A stretch of 12,932 bases of DNA from Chthonomonadaceae bacterium (GTDB taxonomy: Bacteria; Armatimonadota; Chthonomonadetes; Chthonomonadales; Chthonomonadaceae), in the NCBI GenBank assembly GCA_025355115.1, contig JANXLO010000462.1, positions 1 to 12,932 of the forward strand, written 5' to 3'. Positions 1 to 5,074 of the stretch are shown piece by piece. Positions within the stretch are counted from its first letter, which is position 1. Every line of letters begins with the position of its first letter. The translations under genes and the position numbers were made by a program. A model generated the notes under the pieces. It saw only the letters and a list, made by a program, of their open reading frames with translations, ran no database searches and was not told the origin of the DNA.

Positions 1-569
1 GCATCGATCTGCGGAAGGTCAAGCTCTCGACGCTGCGCGGCTCGCTCGGCTACGTCAGCCAGGAGAGCCTGCTCTTCTCGGTCACGCTGCGCGAGAACAT
101 CCGGTACGGCGCGCACGATGCCACCGACGCCCAGATTCTGCGCGCCGCGAAGTACGCCGACCTGCACGAGTTCATCCTCAACCTGCCGCAGGGCTACGAC
201 ACCAAGATCGGCGAGGACGGCATCAAGCTCTCGGTCGGCCAAAAACAGCGCATGAGCATCGCCCGCGCCGCGCTCACCGACCCCAAAATCCTCATCCTGG
301 ACGACGCAACCTCCGCCCTGGACAGCAAGACGGAGGCCAACGTGCAGGCGGCTCTGGAGCGCCTGATGGGAGGCCGGACGAGCTTCGTCATCGCGCACCG
401 CCTCTCCACCATCATGAGCGCGGACCGAATCGTCGTGCTGGACGCAGGCCGCATCGTGGACGTCGGCACCCACGCCGAGCTAGTCGCCCGTCCCGGCGTC
501 TACCAAAACCTCTACAATGAGCAGTACAAGTCCGCCCAGACCCACGCCCTGGAAGCGCTCTTCGCGTAA
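1..569 (+). CDS. ABC exporter ATPase domain, C-terminal end (5' partial)
   Basis: The gene enters the window at its left edge and ends at a TAA; about 188 residues are visible in the frame starting at base 3. They form the second half of an ATP-binding domain of the MsbA/multidrug exporter type: Q-loop (GYVSQESLLFS), signature motif LSVGQKQR, Walker B plus D-loop ILILDDATSALD, and H-loop IAHRLST. The family couples ATP hydrolysis to export of lipids, drugs or peptides through a fused membrane domain, which would lie upstream. Two motif positions are atypical. The signature reads LSVGQ instead of LSGGQ, and the residue after Walker B is Asp instead of the usual catalytic Glu. Both are seen in ABC exporters, and the Asp is common in the weak site of heterodimeric ones, so this may be one half of a pair. 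The substrate cannot be told from this fragment. Confidence 0.93.
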   Translation, partial: IDLRKVKLSTLRGSLGYVSQESLLFSVTLRENIRYGAHDATDAQILRAAKYADLHEFILNLPQGYDTKIGEDGIKLSVGQKQRMSIARAALTDPKILILDDATSALDSKTEANVQAALERLMGGRTSFVIAHRLSTIMSADRIVVLDAGRIVDVGTHAELVARPGVYQNLYNEQYKSAQTHALEALFA

Positions 570-679
570 GAGCACCAACGGATATGGGACTTAAAACCCG
601 TCATTTTTTCGCCGTTCTGCGTCTCCATGTCGCTTCGCATCTCACCTCGCACCGTTTTCGACAGTGGCTTTTGCCTCCC

Positions 680-715
680 AATGTCCGCGCATACTTGCAA
701 GTATGCGCGGACATT
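680..715. terminator. Perfect 36-bp palindrome, terminator-like hairpin
   Basis: Eighteen bases from 680 are followed directly by their exact reverse complement (left arm ends GCGCATACTTG, right arm begins CAAGTATGCGC). As RNA this folds into a 16-bp stem with a TGCA loop. It lies about 110 bases after the ABC gene stop, and the bases after the stem on the plus strand are only mildly U-rich (ATTTCT). A transcription terminator, possibly working in both directions, is the simplest role. A cruciform-forming site or a dyad operator is possible. The dyad is directly visible; the function is inferred. Confidence 0.5.
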
Positions 716-1108
716 TCTAAGCTTCACCAAAATTTTTGATGATCGTGACCGCGGCCTCGGAAACTCGAGAGGAAGGTAGATGATAACGGCGAACAGGCAT
801 ATAGCAGTATAACTAAGAGCGATCTTGACAGCGATGTGCAACTTCTCCGCTCGGCCGGGACGATTCAGCATATTCTCTGATGAACTCTTCGTCTGTTAAC
901 ATGCGCTTCCCTGCGATAGGAGTTTACCGGAGCAGAACAGACCATCTTCCGAGTAAGCGTTACTGCAAAATCGATTGCGGCACGTTGCCTTGGCTCTGCT
1001 GAACACGATGATCCGCTGTAACAAGATCCCGCTCGCTAAACCGGATCGAGTGCATTTTAATCCACATCAAAGGTCGTCCGGCTCTCCGCCGACGACACAC
1101 GAGAGGAC

Positions 1109-1114
1109 AAAGGA
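1109..1114 (+). promoter_or_regulatory. Ribosome binding site of the PEP-CTERM gene
   Basis: AAAGGA lies 8 bases before the ATG at 1123 and supports that start over the second, adjacent ATG at 1126. Confidence 0.6.
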
Positions 1115-1122
1115 TACCTACC

Positions 1123-2091
1123 ATGATGCATCGTTCCCTACGCATTCGAGGCTTGGCTCGCCCCACATTTCAAACCTATGCTTCGCTTGGCCTCGCTGTC
1201 ATCGGCCTCGCCCTCACCGCGCCATCCCACGCCGATCAGACGCTCTATGCGGCGAACTACTACAACAACGCGATCGAGAAGTTTACGCCAGGCGGCGTCG
1301 AATCGATCTTCACCAACACCGGCGTGACCGGCCCGGTCGGGCTGGCCTTCGACAGCCTCGGCAACCTCTATGCGGCCAACTATGGGGCTAACAACGGCAC
1401 GACGATCGAGAAGTTCACGCCCGCCGGTGTCGGCACCGTCTTCGCGACCGGTCTGAACCTGCCGGTGGGACTGGCGTTCGACGCTTCGGATAACCTTTTT
1501 GTCTCCAACATCGGCGACAACACGATCGTCAAGATCAACCCGGGCGGCGTAAGCTCTCTCTTCGCCAATACCGGCTTGAATCAACCGTACGGCCTGGCAT
1601 TCGGCAGCAACGGTGACCTGTATGCCGCCAATTTCGGCAACAGCACCATCGTTAAGTTCACACCGGGCGGCTCCGGCTCCGTTTTCACTTCCAGCGGACT
1701 ATCGAATCCTCAGGGACTGGCCTTCGATAGCCAGGGCAATCTCTTTGCCGCCAACCACGGCACTAACAACATCTCAAAGATCACGACGGCGGGGGCCGCA
1801 TCGTTCTTCGGAAGCACCGACCTAAACAACCCCTATGGCCTCGCCTTCGACAATGCCGGCACCCTCTACGCGGCAAACCTCGGCAACAGCAACATCGAGG
1901 CGTTTACACCGGCCGGCGTCGGGTCGCTTTTCGCAACCTCAGGATCGGGCGGTCATACCTTTCTCGCGTTCGATCCGCAGACTACCTTCAGCGCGACAAC
2001 TCCCGAACCCGGAACCCTAGGCCTTTTGGTCGGCCTGGGTCTCTTCCGTGGAATCTTTCTTCTCCGCCGCCGTAGACGAACGGTAGCCTAA
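1123..2091 (+). CDS. Secreted NHL/SMP-30-like beta-propeller protein with PEP-CTERM anchor
   Basis: 322 residues in three parts. Residues 1-37 are a Sec signal peptide: basic start, hydrophobic stretch LGLAVIGLALTA, probable cleavage after SHA. Residues 38-290 hold six tandem units of 41-43 residues, most built on the pattern GLAFD..GNLYAANxG followed by I.KFTPGG and S.F...GL. This is the NHL/SMP-30-type blade pattern and predicts a six-bladed propeller. Residues 292-322 are a PEP-CTERM signal: TTPEPGT, a hydrophobic helix and a closing run of five arginines. By knowledge of that family, an exosortase recognises and processes such tails during export to the envelope or extracellular matrix; no exosortase is encoded here. 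The ligand is unknown. Such proteins are usually found with extracellular polysaccharide. Export and anchoring are well supported; a binding role for the propeller is inferred. Confidence 0.9.
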   Translation: MMHRSLRIRGLARPTFQTYASLGLAVIGLALTAPSHADQTLYAANYYNNAIEKFTPGGVESIFTNTGVTGPVGLAFDSLGNLYAANYGANNGTTIEKFTPAGVGTVFATGLNLPVGLAFDASDNLFVSNIGDNTIVKINPGGVSSLFANTGLNQPYGLAFGSNGDLYAANFGNSTIVKFTPGGSGSVFTSSGLSNPQGLAFDSQGNLFAANHGTNNISKITTAGAASFFGSTDLNNPYGLAFDNAGTLYAANLGNSNIEAFTPAGVGSLFATSGSGGHTFLAFDPQTTFSATTPEPGTLGLLVGLGLFRGIFLLRRRRRTVA

Positions 2092-2243
2092 GTCGCAGGA
2101 CCGTTCCTGAGAAATCCATCCCTGCCCTCCCCGCGCCCTTCCGGCCTCCACAGAATCCCGAAGGGCGTCCTCAATTTGCCAACCTCCTGATCTTCGGTCC
2201 CACTCGGCCCAATCCTGCGCTCCACTCTGTTCATTTTGCCTGT

Positions 2244-2698
2244 GGTTCGGAAAGGTTGCAGCAGTTAGCAGGCGTTAAAATGGCGCGTGCGCTGGAGGAA
2301 TTGGGTAGGGTCACCAAGACGGTGTATCTGCCTTATATCGACCATGAAGCTTACCCTCGGCGGATACTGGTACAGTTGAACCGGCATGAGGGGCGCCACG
2401 CTCTTGCTCGCGAAGTGCTTCACGGTCGACGGAAGAATTACGCCAGCGGTACCGGAAGGGACAGGAGGATCAATTGGGCGCGTTGGGGTTTGTGGTGAAC
2501 GCGATCTTGCGACGGAACACGCTTTACATGGAGGCGACCGTCAACCATCTGTGTGTCGGCAGCGCTGTCATCCCTCCAGAGGACCTGGCCCGCCTGTCTC
2601 CTCTGGGACATGACCACATTAACTCCCTGGGACGCTGCCTCTTTGCACTGGCAGAGCACGTGGCACGCGGTCAACTGCGTCCGCTCATCTTACAATAA
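2244..2698 (+). pseudogene. tnpA: Tn3-family transposase TnpA, C-terminal fragment with a frameshift
   Basis: About 150 of the usual roughly 1000 residues remain. The first part reads ALEELGRVTKTVYL, then YIDHEAYPRRI, then QLNRHEGRHALAREVLHGRR. At about base 2432 the match jumps to another frame and continues ELRQRYRKGQEDQLGALGFV, then ARLSPLGHDHIN, and ends ARGQLRPLILQ before a TAA. These strings are characteristic of the end of the DDE domain of Tn3-family transposases (QLN..EGRH, GQEDQLGALG, LSPLGHDHIN). The jump equals loss of one base: one extra G would restore GRR-EELRQRY. The left limit is approximate; the same frame stays open back toward 2100, but I see no homology before about 2244. 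No function is expected from this fragment. Confidence 0.88.
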
Positions 2699-2707
2699 GC
2701 GAGGTTC

Positions 2708-2745
2708 CTTAGCGTATGTTTTCGTTCCAATGATTGTCAGACCCC
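2708..2745 (+). repeat. 38-bp Tn3-type terminal inverted repeat (right end)
   Basis: The segment starts CTTAGCG, contains GTTTTCGTTCCA and ends GTCAGACCCC. Compared from memory with the inverse complement of the Tn3 terminal repeat, it has the same 38-base length and about 32 identical positions, including the outer GGGGTCTGAC block and the GGAACGAAAAC block. It begins 9 bases after the transposase stop. The next five bases, TACGG (2746-2750), would be the target duplication, but the partner end is missing. Confidence 0.85.
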
Positions 2746-2873
2746 TACGGGCGAGCCGCCTTCTGCTTCGGCAGAAACAACGCTGGCTTGACTGGAAGAG
2801 CAAACGCTAGGTATCCACTCAGAGCGGGCATTGTGGAGGAAGAAGAACGGGAAGCTTGACTGCTTCTTGTGTA

Positions 2874-2993
2874 TCAGCCTTTGGTTTTCATTTTGTCGCC
2901 GGGAGCATACTGGCGATGCTGGTTCTCGATGTCGGCTTGAGCGAGTGCAACGTAACGGGAAGTCTGTTTCATCTGCGTGTGACCAAGCATGTG
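2874..2993 (-). pseudogene. Tyrosine recombinase/integrase, C-terminal fragment
   Basis: Read on the minus strand, this frame gives HMLGHTQMKQTSRYVALA followed by QADIENQHRQYAPGDKMK and a TGA. This is the typical end of a phage or XerC/D-like integrase: the LGH box with its catalytic His, then the nucleophilic Tyr nine residues later (codon at 2952-2954), then the QADIENQHR..PGD tail. The upstream box with the HxxR motif and everything before it are absent; the match fades into unrelated sequence just past 2993, toward the end of the SecB-like gene. It is a dead scrap of about 40 codons marking an old integration event. Confidence 0.78.
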
Positions 2994-3043
2994 CCTGTGC
3001 GTATGCAGCAGCATGCAAACACAACCGCTTATCCTTGATTCAA

Positions 3044-3544
3044 TCACAACTGGAGATCAGGGGAAGGGACAGGCCGTTTTGAAGCGCGTTTGCGCTTGTT
3101 GGGAACTGCTTCCGTCTCTGCCTCCAATCGGTTCTTCTCTTTGACGATCGCATGGAAGTCCGTGACGGGGAGCAAGACTGCTCCGCCGGGCATCAGCCCT
3201 GTGGAGTTGGCTACGACTCCGCGCGCTATGCCGTATAGGATAGCGAGCTGATTGAGCGGAGTTGCCTGCCGACGAAACTCCTCCGATGCGCCTGCTTCGA
3301 ACGTAAATTGCCCCCAAAGAACGATCCGAATGCGACGGAAGCCGGAATATTCGCTCTTCTCGTCCGCAGTCATCTCCACCATCAGTTTCACGCGAAAAGC
3401 GGGATGCGCCTGATGTTCAAGAAGATCATAGTCGATCGAAAAATTGAAGCCCTGTGCCGAGCCTGATTTGACCGCGTCCAGACCAATGGCTTCGATGACA
3501 AGCTCTTCAAGCCAGGTTTTGTCAAGCCGCAATGGAGAGAACAA
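3044..3544 (-). CDS. SecB-like chaperone of a toxin-antitoxin-chaperone module
   Basis: 166 residues. From about residue 50 the order of segments follows the SecB fold: a strand (FRVKLMVEMTA), another strand (GFRRIRIVLWGQFTFEAG), a helix with LAILYGIARGVVANST, a Gly-rich turn and a closing strand AVLLPVTDFHAI. The helix plus LLPVTDF pattern is that of SecB-like chaperones found beside HigBA toxin-antitoxin pairs. By analogy with Rv1957 of M. tuberculosis, it would bind the antitoxin's C-terminal tail and protect it from aggregation and proteolysis. I chose the TTG at 3544 because AGGAGG (3551-3556) lies six bases before it. The upstream ATG at 3631 would overlap the antitoxin by 110 bases and has only a weak site. 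The gene overlaps the antitoxin by 23 bases, so translation is probably coupled. The tail is basic (KRKRASKRP), unlike the acidic classical SecB. Confidence 0.75.
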   Translation of the reverse strand: MFSPLRLDKTWLEELVIEAIGLDAVKSGSAQGFNFSIDYDLLEHQAHPAFRVKLMVEMTADEKSEYSGFRRIRIVLWGQFTFEAGASEEFRRQATPLNQLAILYGIARGVVANSTGLMPGGAVLLPVTDFHAIVKEKNRLEAETEAVPNKRKRASKRPVPSPDLQL

Positions 3545-3968
3545 GGAGTTCCTCCTGTACCGAGAATCTCGTTTGAATGAAGAGTTTAGATTCTCCGCCC
3601 CCCTTTGCGGATTCCTCCGAGCCAGCGCCATTCCACTCTGAGGCTGAATATTGCGGATCGGATATTTTCAGCACGTTTCGTTGCCGAACACTCTTTTTGT
3701 GCGTAAGTTGGAACTCGACTTTCGCGTCGATGGCAGCGGAAATCCTCATCAGAGTCATTAGAGTCATATTCGGATTTCCGTTGAGTATCCGGGTGATGAA
3801 TTGAGGCTTGACTCCCATGCGCTCAGCCAACTCCGCACGATTGATGCCCTGCGCGGCCATGATCCCGCAAATCTTCTCTGTGATGACGAGAATCAGCTGC
3901 TCCGTCATAAACGCTGGGTCGGACTTAAGGGTATCGAGATCTCTGCTGAACTGCTCTTGAAGTGTCAT
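3522..3968 (-). CDS. higA: HigA-like antitoxin with a C-terminal chaperone-addiction-type extension
   Basis: 148 residues. Residues 25-88 form an XRE-type helix-turn-helix: INRAELAERMGVKPQFITRI, then NMTLMTLMRISAAIDAKVEF, as in HigA antitoxins. It should bind operator DNA and neutralise the toxin encoded just upstream. Residues 89-148 are an extension of about 60 residues not needed for DNA binding, first polar with aromatic residues (DPQYSASEW, then a Gly/Ser-rich part), ending hydrophobic (EELLVLSIAA). In known TAC modules such an extension is the chaperone-addiction domain that makes the antitoxin unstable unless SecB binds it. That assignment is inferred from position and gene order. The start at 3968 has AAGGA eight bases before it. 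The gene begins 58 bases after the toxin gene and overlaps the chaperone gene. Confidence 0.85.
   Translation of the reverse strand: MTLQEQFSRDLDTLKSDPAFMTEQLILVITEKICGIMAAQGINRAELAERMGVKPQFITRILNGNPNMTLMTLMRISAAIDAKVEFQLTHKKSVRQRNVLKISDPQYSASEWNGAGSEESAKGGGESKLFIQTRFSVQEELLVLSIAA
3551..3556 (-). promoter_or_regulatory. Consensus ribosome binding site that sets a TTG start for the SecB-like gene
   Basis: The minus strand reads AGGAGG, then AACTCC, then TTG. This is the best Shine-Dalgarno match in the island. It lies inside the antitoxin coding region and decides the chaperone start at 3544. Confidence 0.7.
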
Positions 3969-3976
3969 GAAGTTTG

Positions 3977-3981
3977 TCCTT
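3977..3981 (-). promoter_or_regulatory. Ribosome binding site of the antitoxin gene
   Basis: AAGGA on the minus strand, eight bases before the ATG at 3968. It gives the antitoxin its own initiation site within the operon, as expected if antitoxin must be made in excess of toxin. Confidence 0.55.
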
Positions 3982-4026
3982 GAGTGTCAGTTTCAATTCC
4001 TGGCACACTTGGGAATCGTGAAGACA

Positions 4027-4404
4027 TCACGCCCGGTGCGGAAGAAACTGACGATGAAGGTCGTCGGCATATTTCAACTCTCTGCTCTGCTCCTTGGGAG
4101 GACATTTTTTGAACAGATGAGTCAAAATAATCGTGTGCGGAATGTCAGGATGATAGAAGAAGGGTATGCGATAGGAACCCGCCTTCAATTCAAAAAGCCC
4201 GGTGAACGAACTAGATCGGCACTTTTGCTCGTTGCGCGGCGGCCCCTCAGTTGCCACATACGAGATGAGAGCGATAATTTTTTTGTAATCACCCTCGTTT
4301 GACTTGCGGAGTTCGTCAAGCTGAGGCATGACATCGGCTTTTGTCTTCAGTATGCAGTGAAGCGCGAACATAGTTCCAGTAAAGATCAGTTCGATCTCGG
4401 GCAT
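4027..4404 (-). CDS. higB: HigB/RelE-like toxin (Gp49 family)
   Basis: 125 residues, close to the usual 100-120 of the phage Gp49-like HigB family, which are ribosome-dependent mRNA endonucleases. Visible family features are the first strand EIELIFTG, a helical middle (MPQLDELRKSNEGDYKKIIA), then GLFELKAGSYRIPFFYHP, then TIILTHLFKKCPPKEQSREL, the typical strand order with basic and aromatic residues near the end. The gene lies first in the minus-strand operon, the toxin-first order characteristic of HigBA. AGAGGT at 4411-4416 precedes the ATG by six bases. I expect translation inhibition when the antitoxin is lost; the exact cleavage preference cannot be read from the sequence. No frameshift or internal stop is seen, so it should be intact. 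Confidence 0.85.
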   Translation of the reverse strand: MPEIELIFTGTMFALHCILKTKADVMPQLDELRKSNEGDYKKIIALISYVATEGPPRNEQKCRSSSFTGLFELKAGSYRIPFFYHPDIPHTIILTHLFKKCPPKEQSRELKYADDLHRQFLPHRA

Positions 4405-4416
4405 GAAGACACCTCT

Positions 4417-4445
4417 ATAGTAACTTATAAGTTTACAAATGTCAA
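4417..4445 (-). promoter_or_regulatory. Candidate promoter of the TAC operon
   Basis: On the minus strand TTGACA (4440-4445, perfect -35) is followed after exactly 17 bases by TACTAT (4417-4422, 4 of 6 to consensus). Transcription from it would start near 4410, leaving only a few bases before the toxin ATG. The AGAGGT ribosome site would then be at or outside the transcript end, and the toxin mRNA would be nearly leaderless. An alternative -10, TATAAG at 4424-4429, is too close to this -35. The -35 box is strong; the exact -10 is uncertain. Confidence 0.5.
4422..4433. promoter_or_regulatory. Palindromic operator candidate in the TAC promoter
   Basis: AACTTATAAGTT is a perfect 12-bp palindrome lying between the -35 and -10 boxes. 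This is the usual place for autorepression by a HigA-type antitoxin or antitoxin-toxin complex. Binding by the neighbouring antitoxin is inferred. Confidence 0.5.
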
Positions 4446-4623
4446 GGGGGTTTCCATATTGCCTCGCTTTGAGAAACGGCTAACTATAATGTTGCACCGT
4501 TTCAATCACTATCGATTGGAGCATTCAAGAGCGCGCTTGTCGATCTAAGTCATGTAGTAGGTATTTAGAACTTCCACCGAATTTTGCAGTTGAAAGCATC
4601 CACGCGGGACCAGGCATATGTTA

Positions 4624-4657
4624 AATCGCCTCTCATGCTGTTGCATGAGAGGCGATT
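4624..4657 (-). terminator. Hairpin terminator after the tRNA unit
   Basis: A perfect 15-bp stem (arms AATCGCCTCTCATGC and its complement) closes a 4-base loop, six bases after the tRNA-Gly 3' end. On the minus strand it is followed by a short T-containing run (ATTTAAC), so the U-tract is weak. Position and stem strength fit the end of the tRNA transcript. Confidence 0.65.
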
Positions 4658-4662
4658 ATTTA

Positions 4663-4734
4663 AGCGGGAGACGAGATTCGGACTCGCGACATCTACCTTG
4701 GCAAGGTAGCGCTCTACCACTGAGCTACTCCCGC
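4663..4734 (-). tRNA. tRNA-Gly (anticodon GCC)
   Basis: The minus strand folds into a full cloverleaf of 72 bases: acceptor GCGGGAG/CTCCCGC, D-arm GCTC..GAGC with GG in the loop, anticodon stem CTACC/GGTAG around TTGCCAA, variable loop of five, and T-stem GCGAG/CTCGT with one G-T pair. The CCA end is not encoded. The T-loop reads TCCGAAT, so position 55, nearly always T (pseudouridine), is C. The gene follows tRNA-Leu after 31 bases and precedes a hairpin terminator. Confidence 0.95.
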
Positions 4735-4765
4735 ATATTCGAGGTTTGTGACGAACGCTCAAGGC

Positions 4766-4849
4766 TGGTGGGGAAGCAGGGATTTGAACCCTGACGCCTT
4801 GCGGCACTAGCTCCTAAGGCTAGCGTGTCTGCCGTTCCACCACTTCCCC
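4766..4849 (-). tRNA. tRNA-Leu (anticodon UAG)
   Basis: 84 bases on the minus strand including an encoded CCA. Acceptor is GGGGAAG/CTTCCCC with discriminator A. Anticodon stem CTAGC/GCTAG surrounds CTTAGGA, giving anticodon TAG, which reads CUN leucine codons. A long variable arm (TGCCGCAAGGCG region) is typical of leucine tRNAs, and the T-arm CAGGG-TTCAAAT-CCCTG is standard. It is first in a two-tRNA unit with tRNA-Gly. Encoded CCA here and none in the neighbour is a small but real contrast. Confidence 0.95.
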
Positions 4850-4946
4850 GTTGACTTCGACAGTCGACTAAGCATCGAAAACGGCACCGAATGACACCCG
4901 AAACGAGCCGGGAAGACTGGCTTGGAGCGATGTCTCTACCGGCAAT

Positions 4947-4975
4947 AATATACACTTAATCCGCGAAGTTGTCAA
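4947..4975 (-). promoter_or_regulatory. Promoter of the tRNA-Leu/tRNA-Gly unit
   Basis: On the minus strand TTGACA (4970-4975) is separated by exactly 17 bases from TATATT (4947-4952, 5 of 6 to consensus). Transcription should start near 4940, about 90 bases before tRNA-Leu. This is the best sigma-70-type promoter match in the window. Confidence 0.75.
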
Positions 4976-5060
4976 GTGGAAAAACCGCGTCGCTGATGAA
5001 TCGGGCAGGAAGGGGCGAAGAGAGCGCAGAATAGAGGCTTAGTGCAGGAACGCTGAGCGC

Positions 5061-5066
5061 GGAGGA
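5061..5066 (+). promoter_or_regulatory. Ribosome binding site that sets a GTG start
   Basis: GGAGGA eight bases before the GTG at 5075 supports the small gene upstream of galT. Confidence 0.6.
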
Positions 5067-5074
5067 CGGAAGCA

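Larger units (their letters stand above)
570..1122. other. Gene-free stretch between the ABC ATPase and PEP-CTERM genes
   Basis: I see no convincing gene in these 553 bases. The stretch holds the perfect 36-bp palindrome listed separately and, at its right end, the ribosome binding site of the next gene. A TTGACA occurs at 825-830 and a TATAAC at 808-813, but neither has a partner box at a usual distance, so I call no promoter. A 51-codon reading frame from an ATG at 584 runs through the palindrome but has no ribosome binding site. No tRNA, riboswitch or transposon end was recognised. Confidence 0.6.
2244..2745 (+). mobile_element. Right-end remnant of a Tn3-family transposon
   Basis: A decayed transposase 3' end (2244-2698) is followed 9 bases later by an intact-looking terminal inverted repeat (2708-2745). 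The order and orientation are those of a normal Tn3-family right end, with the interior to the left and the flank beginning at 2746. No matching left repeat is visible upstream in the window. The element is therefore truncated between the PEP-CTERM gene and the transposase fragment, and is immobile by itself. Confidence 0.85.

Noticed and set aside
584..739. Plus-strand frame of 51 codons starting MGLKTRHFFAV
   Set aside because: No ribosome site, and much of it is the palindrome; judged chance, though a repeated short ORF cannot be excluded.
512..871. Minus-strand frame of 119 codons with a hydrophobic stretch
   Set aside because: It runs through the perfect palindrome and antisense into the ABC gene end, has no clear ribosome site and resembles no protein I know.
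2761..2776. Small hairpin TTCTGC-TTCG-GCAGAA
   Set aside because: Stable tetraloop, but only six pairs and no gene ending or U-tract nearby, so no role assigned.
3545..3631. Longer start (ATG at 3631) for the SecB-like gene
   Set aside because: It would overlap the antitoxin by 110 bases with only a weak ribosome site, while AGGAGG plus TTG at 3544 fits better.
4490..4500. TATAAT-like sequence on the plus strand between the TAC promoter and the tRNA terminator
   Set aside because: No -35 box at a usual distance and no plus-strand gene follows.
4663..4849. tRNA genes as the attachment site of the island
   Set aside because: No second copy of either tRNA 3' end is visible between 2092 and 4660, so an att site cannot be called from this window.
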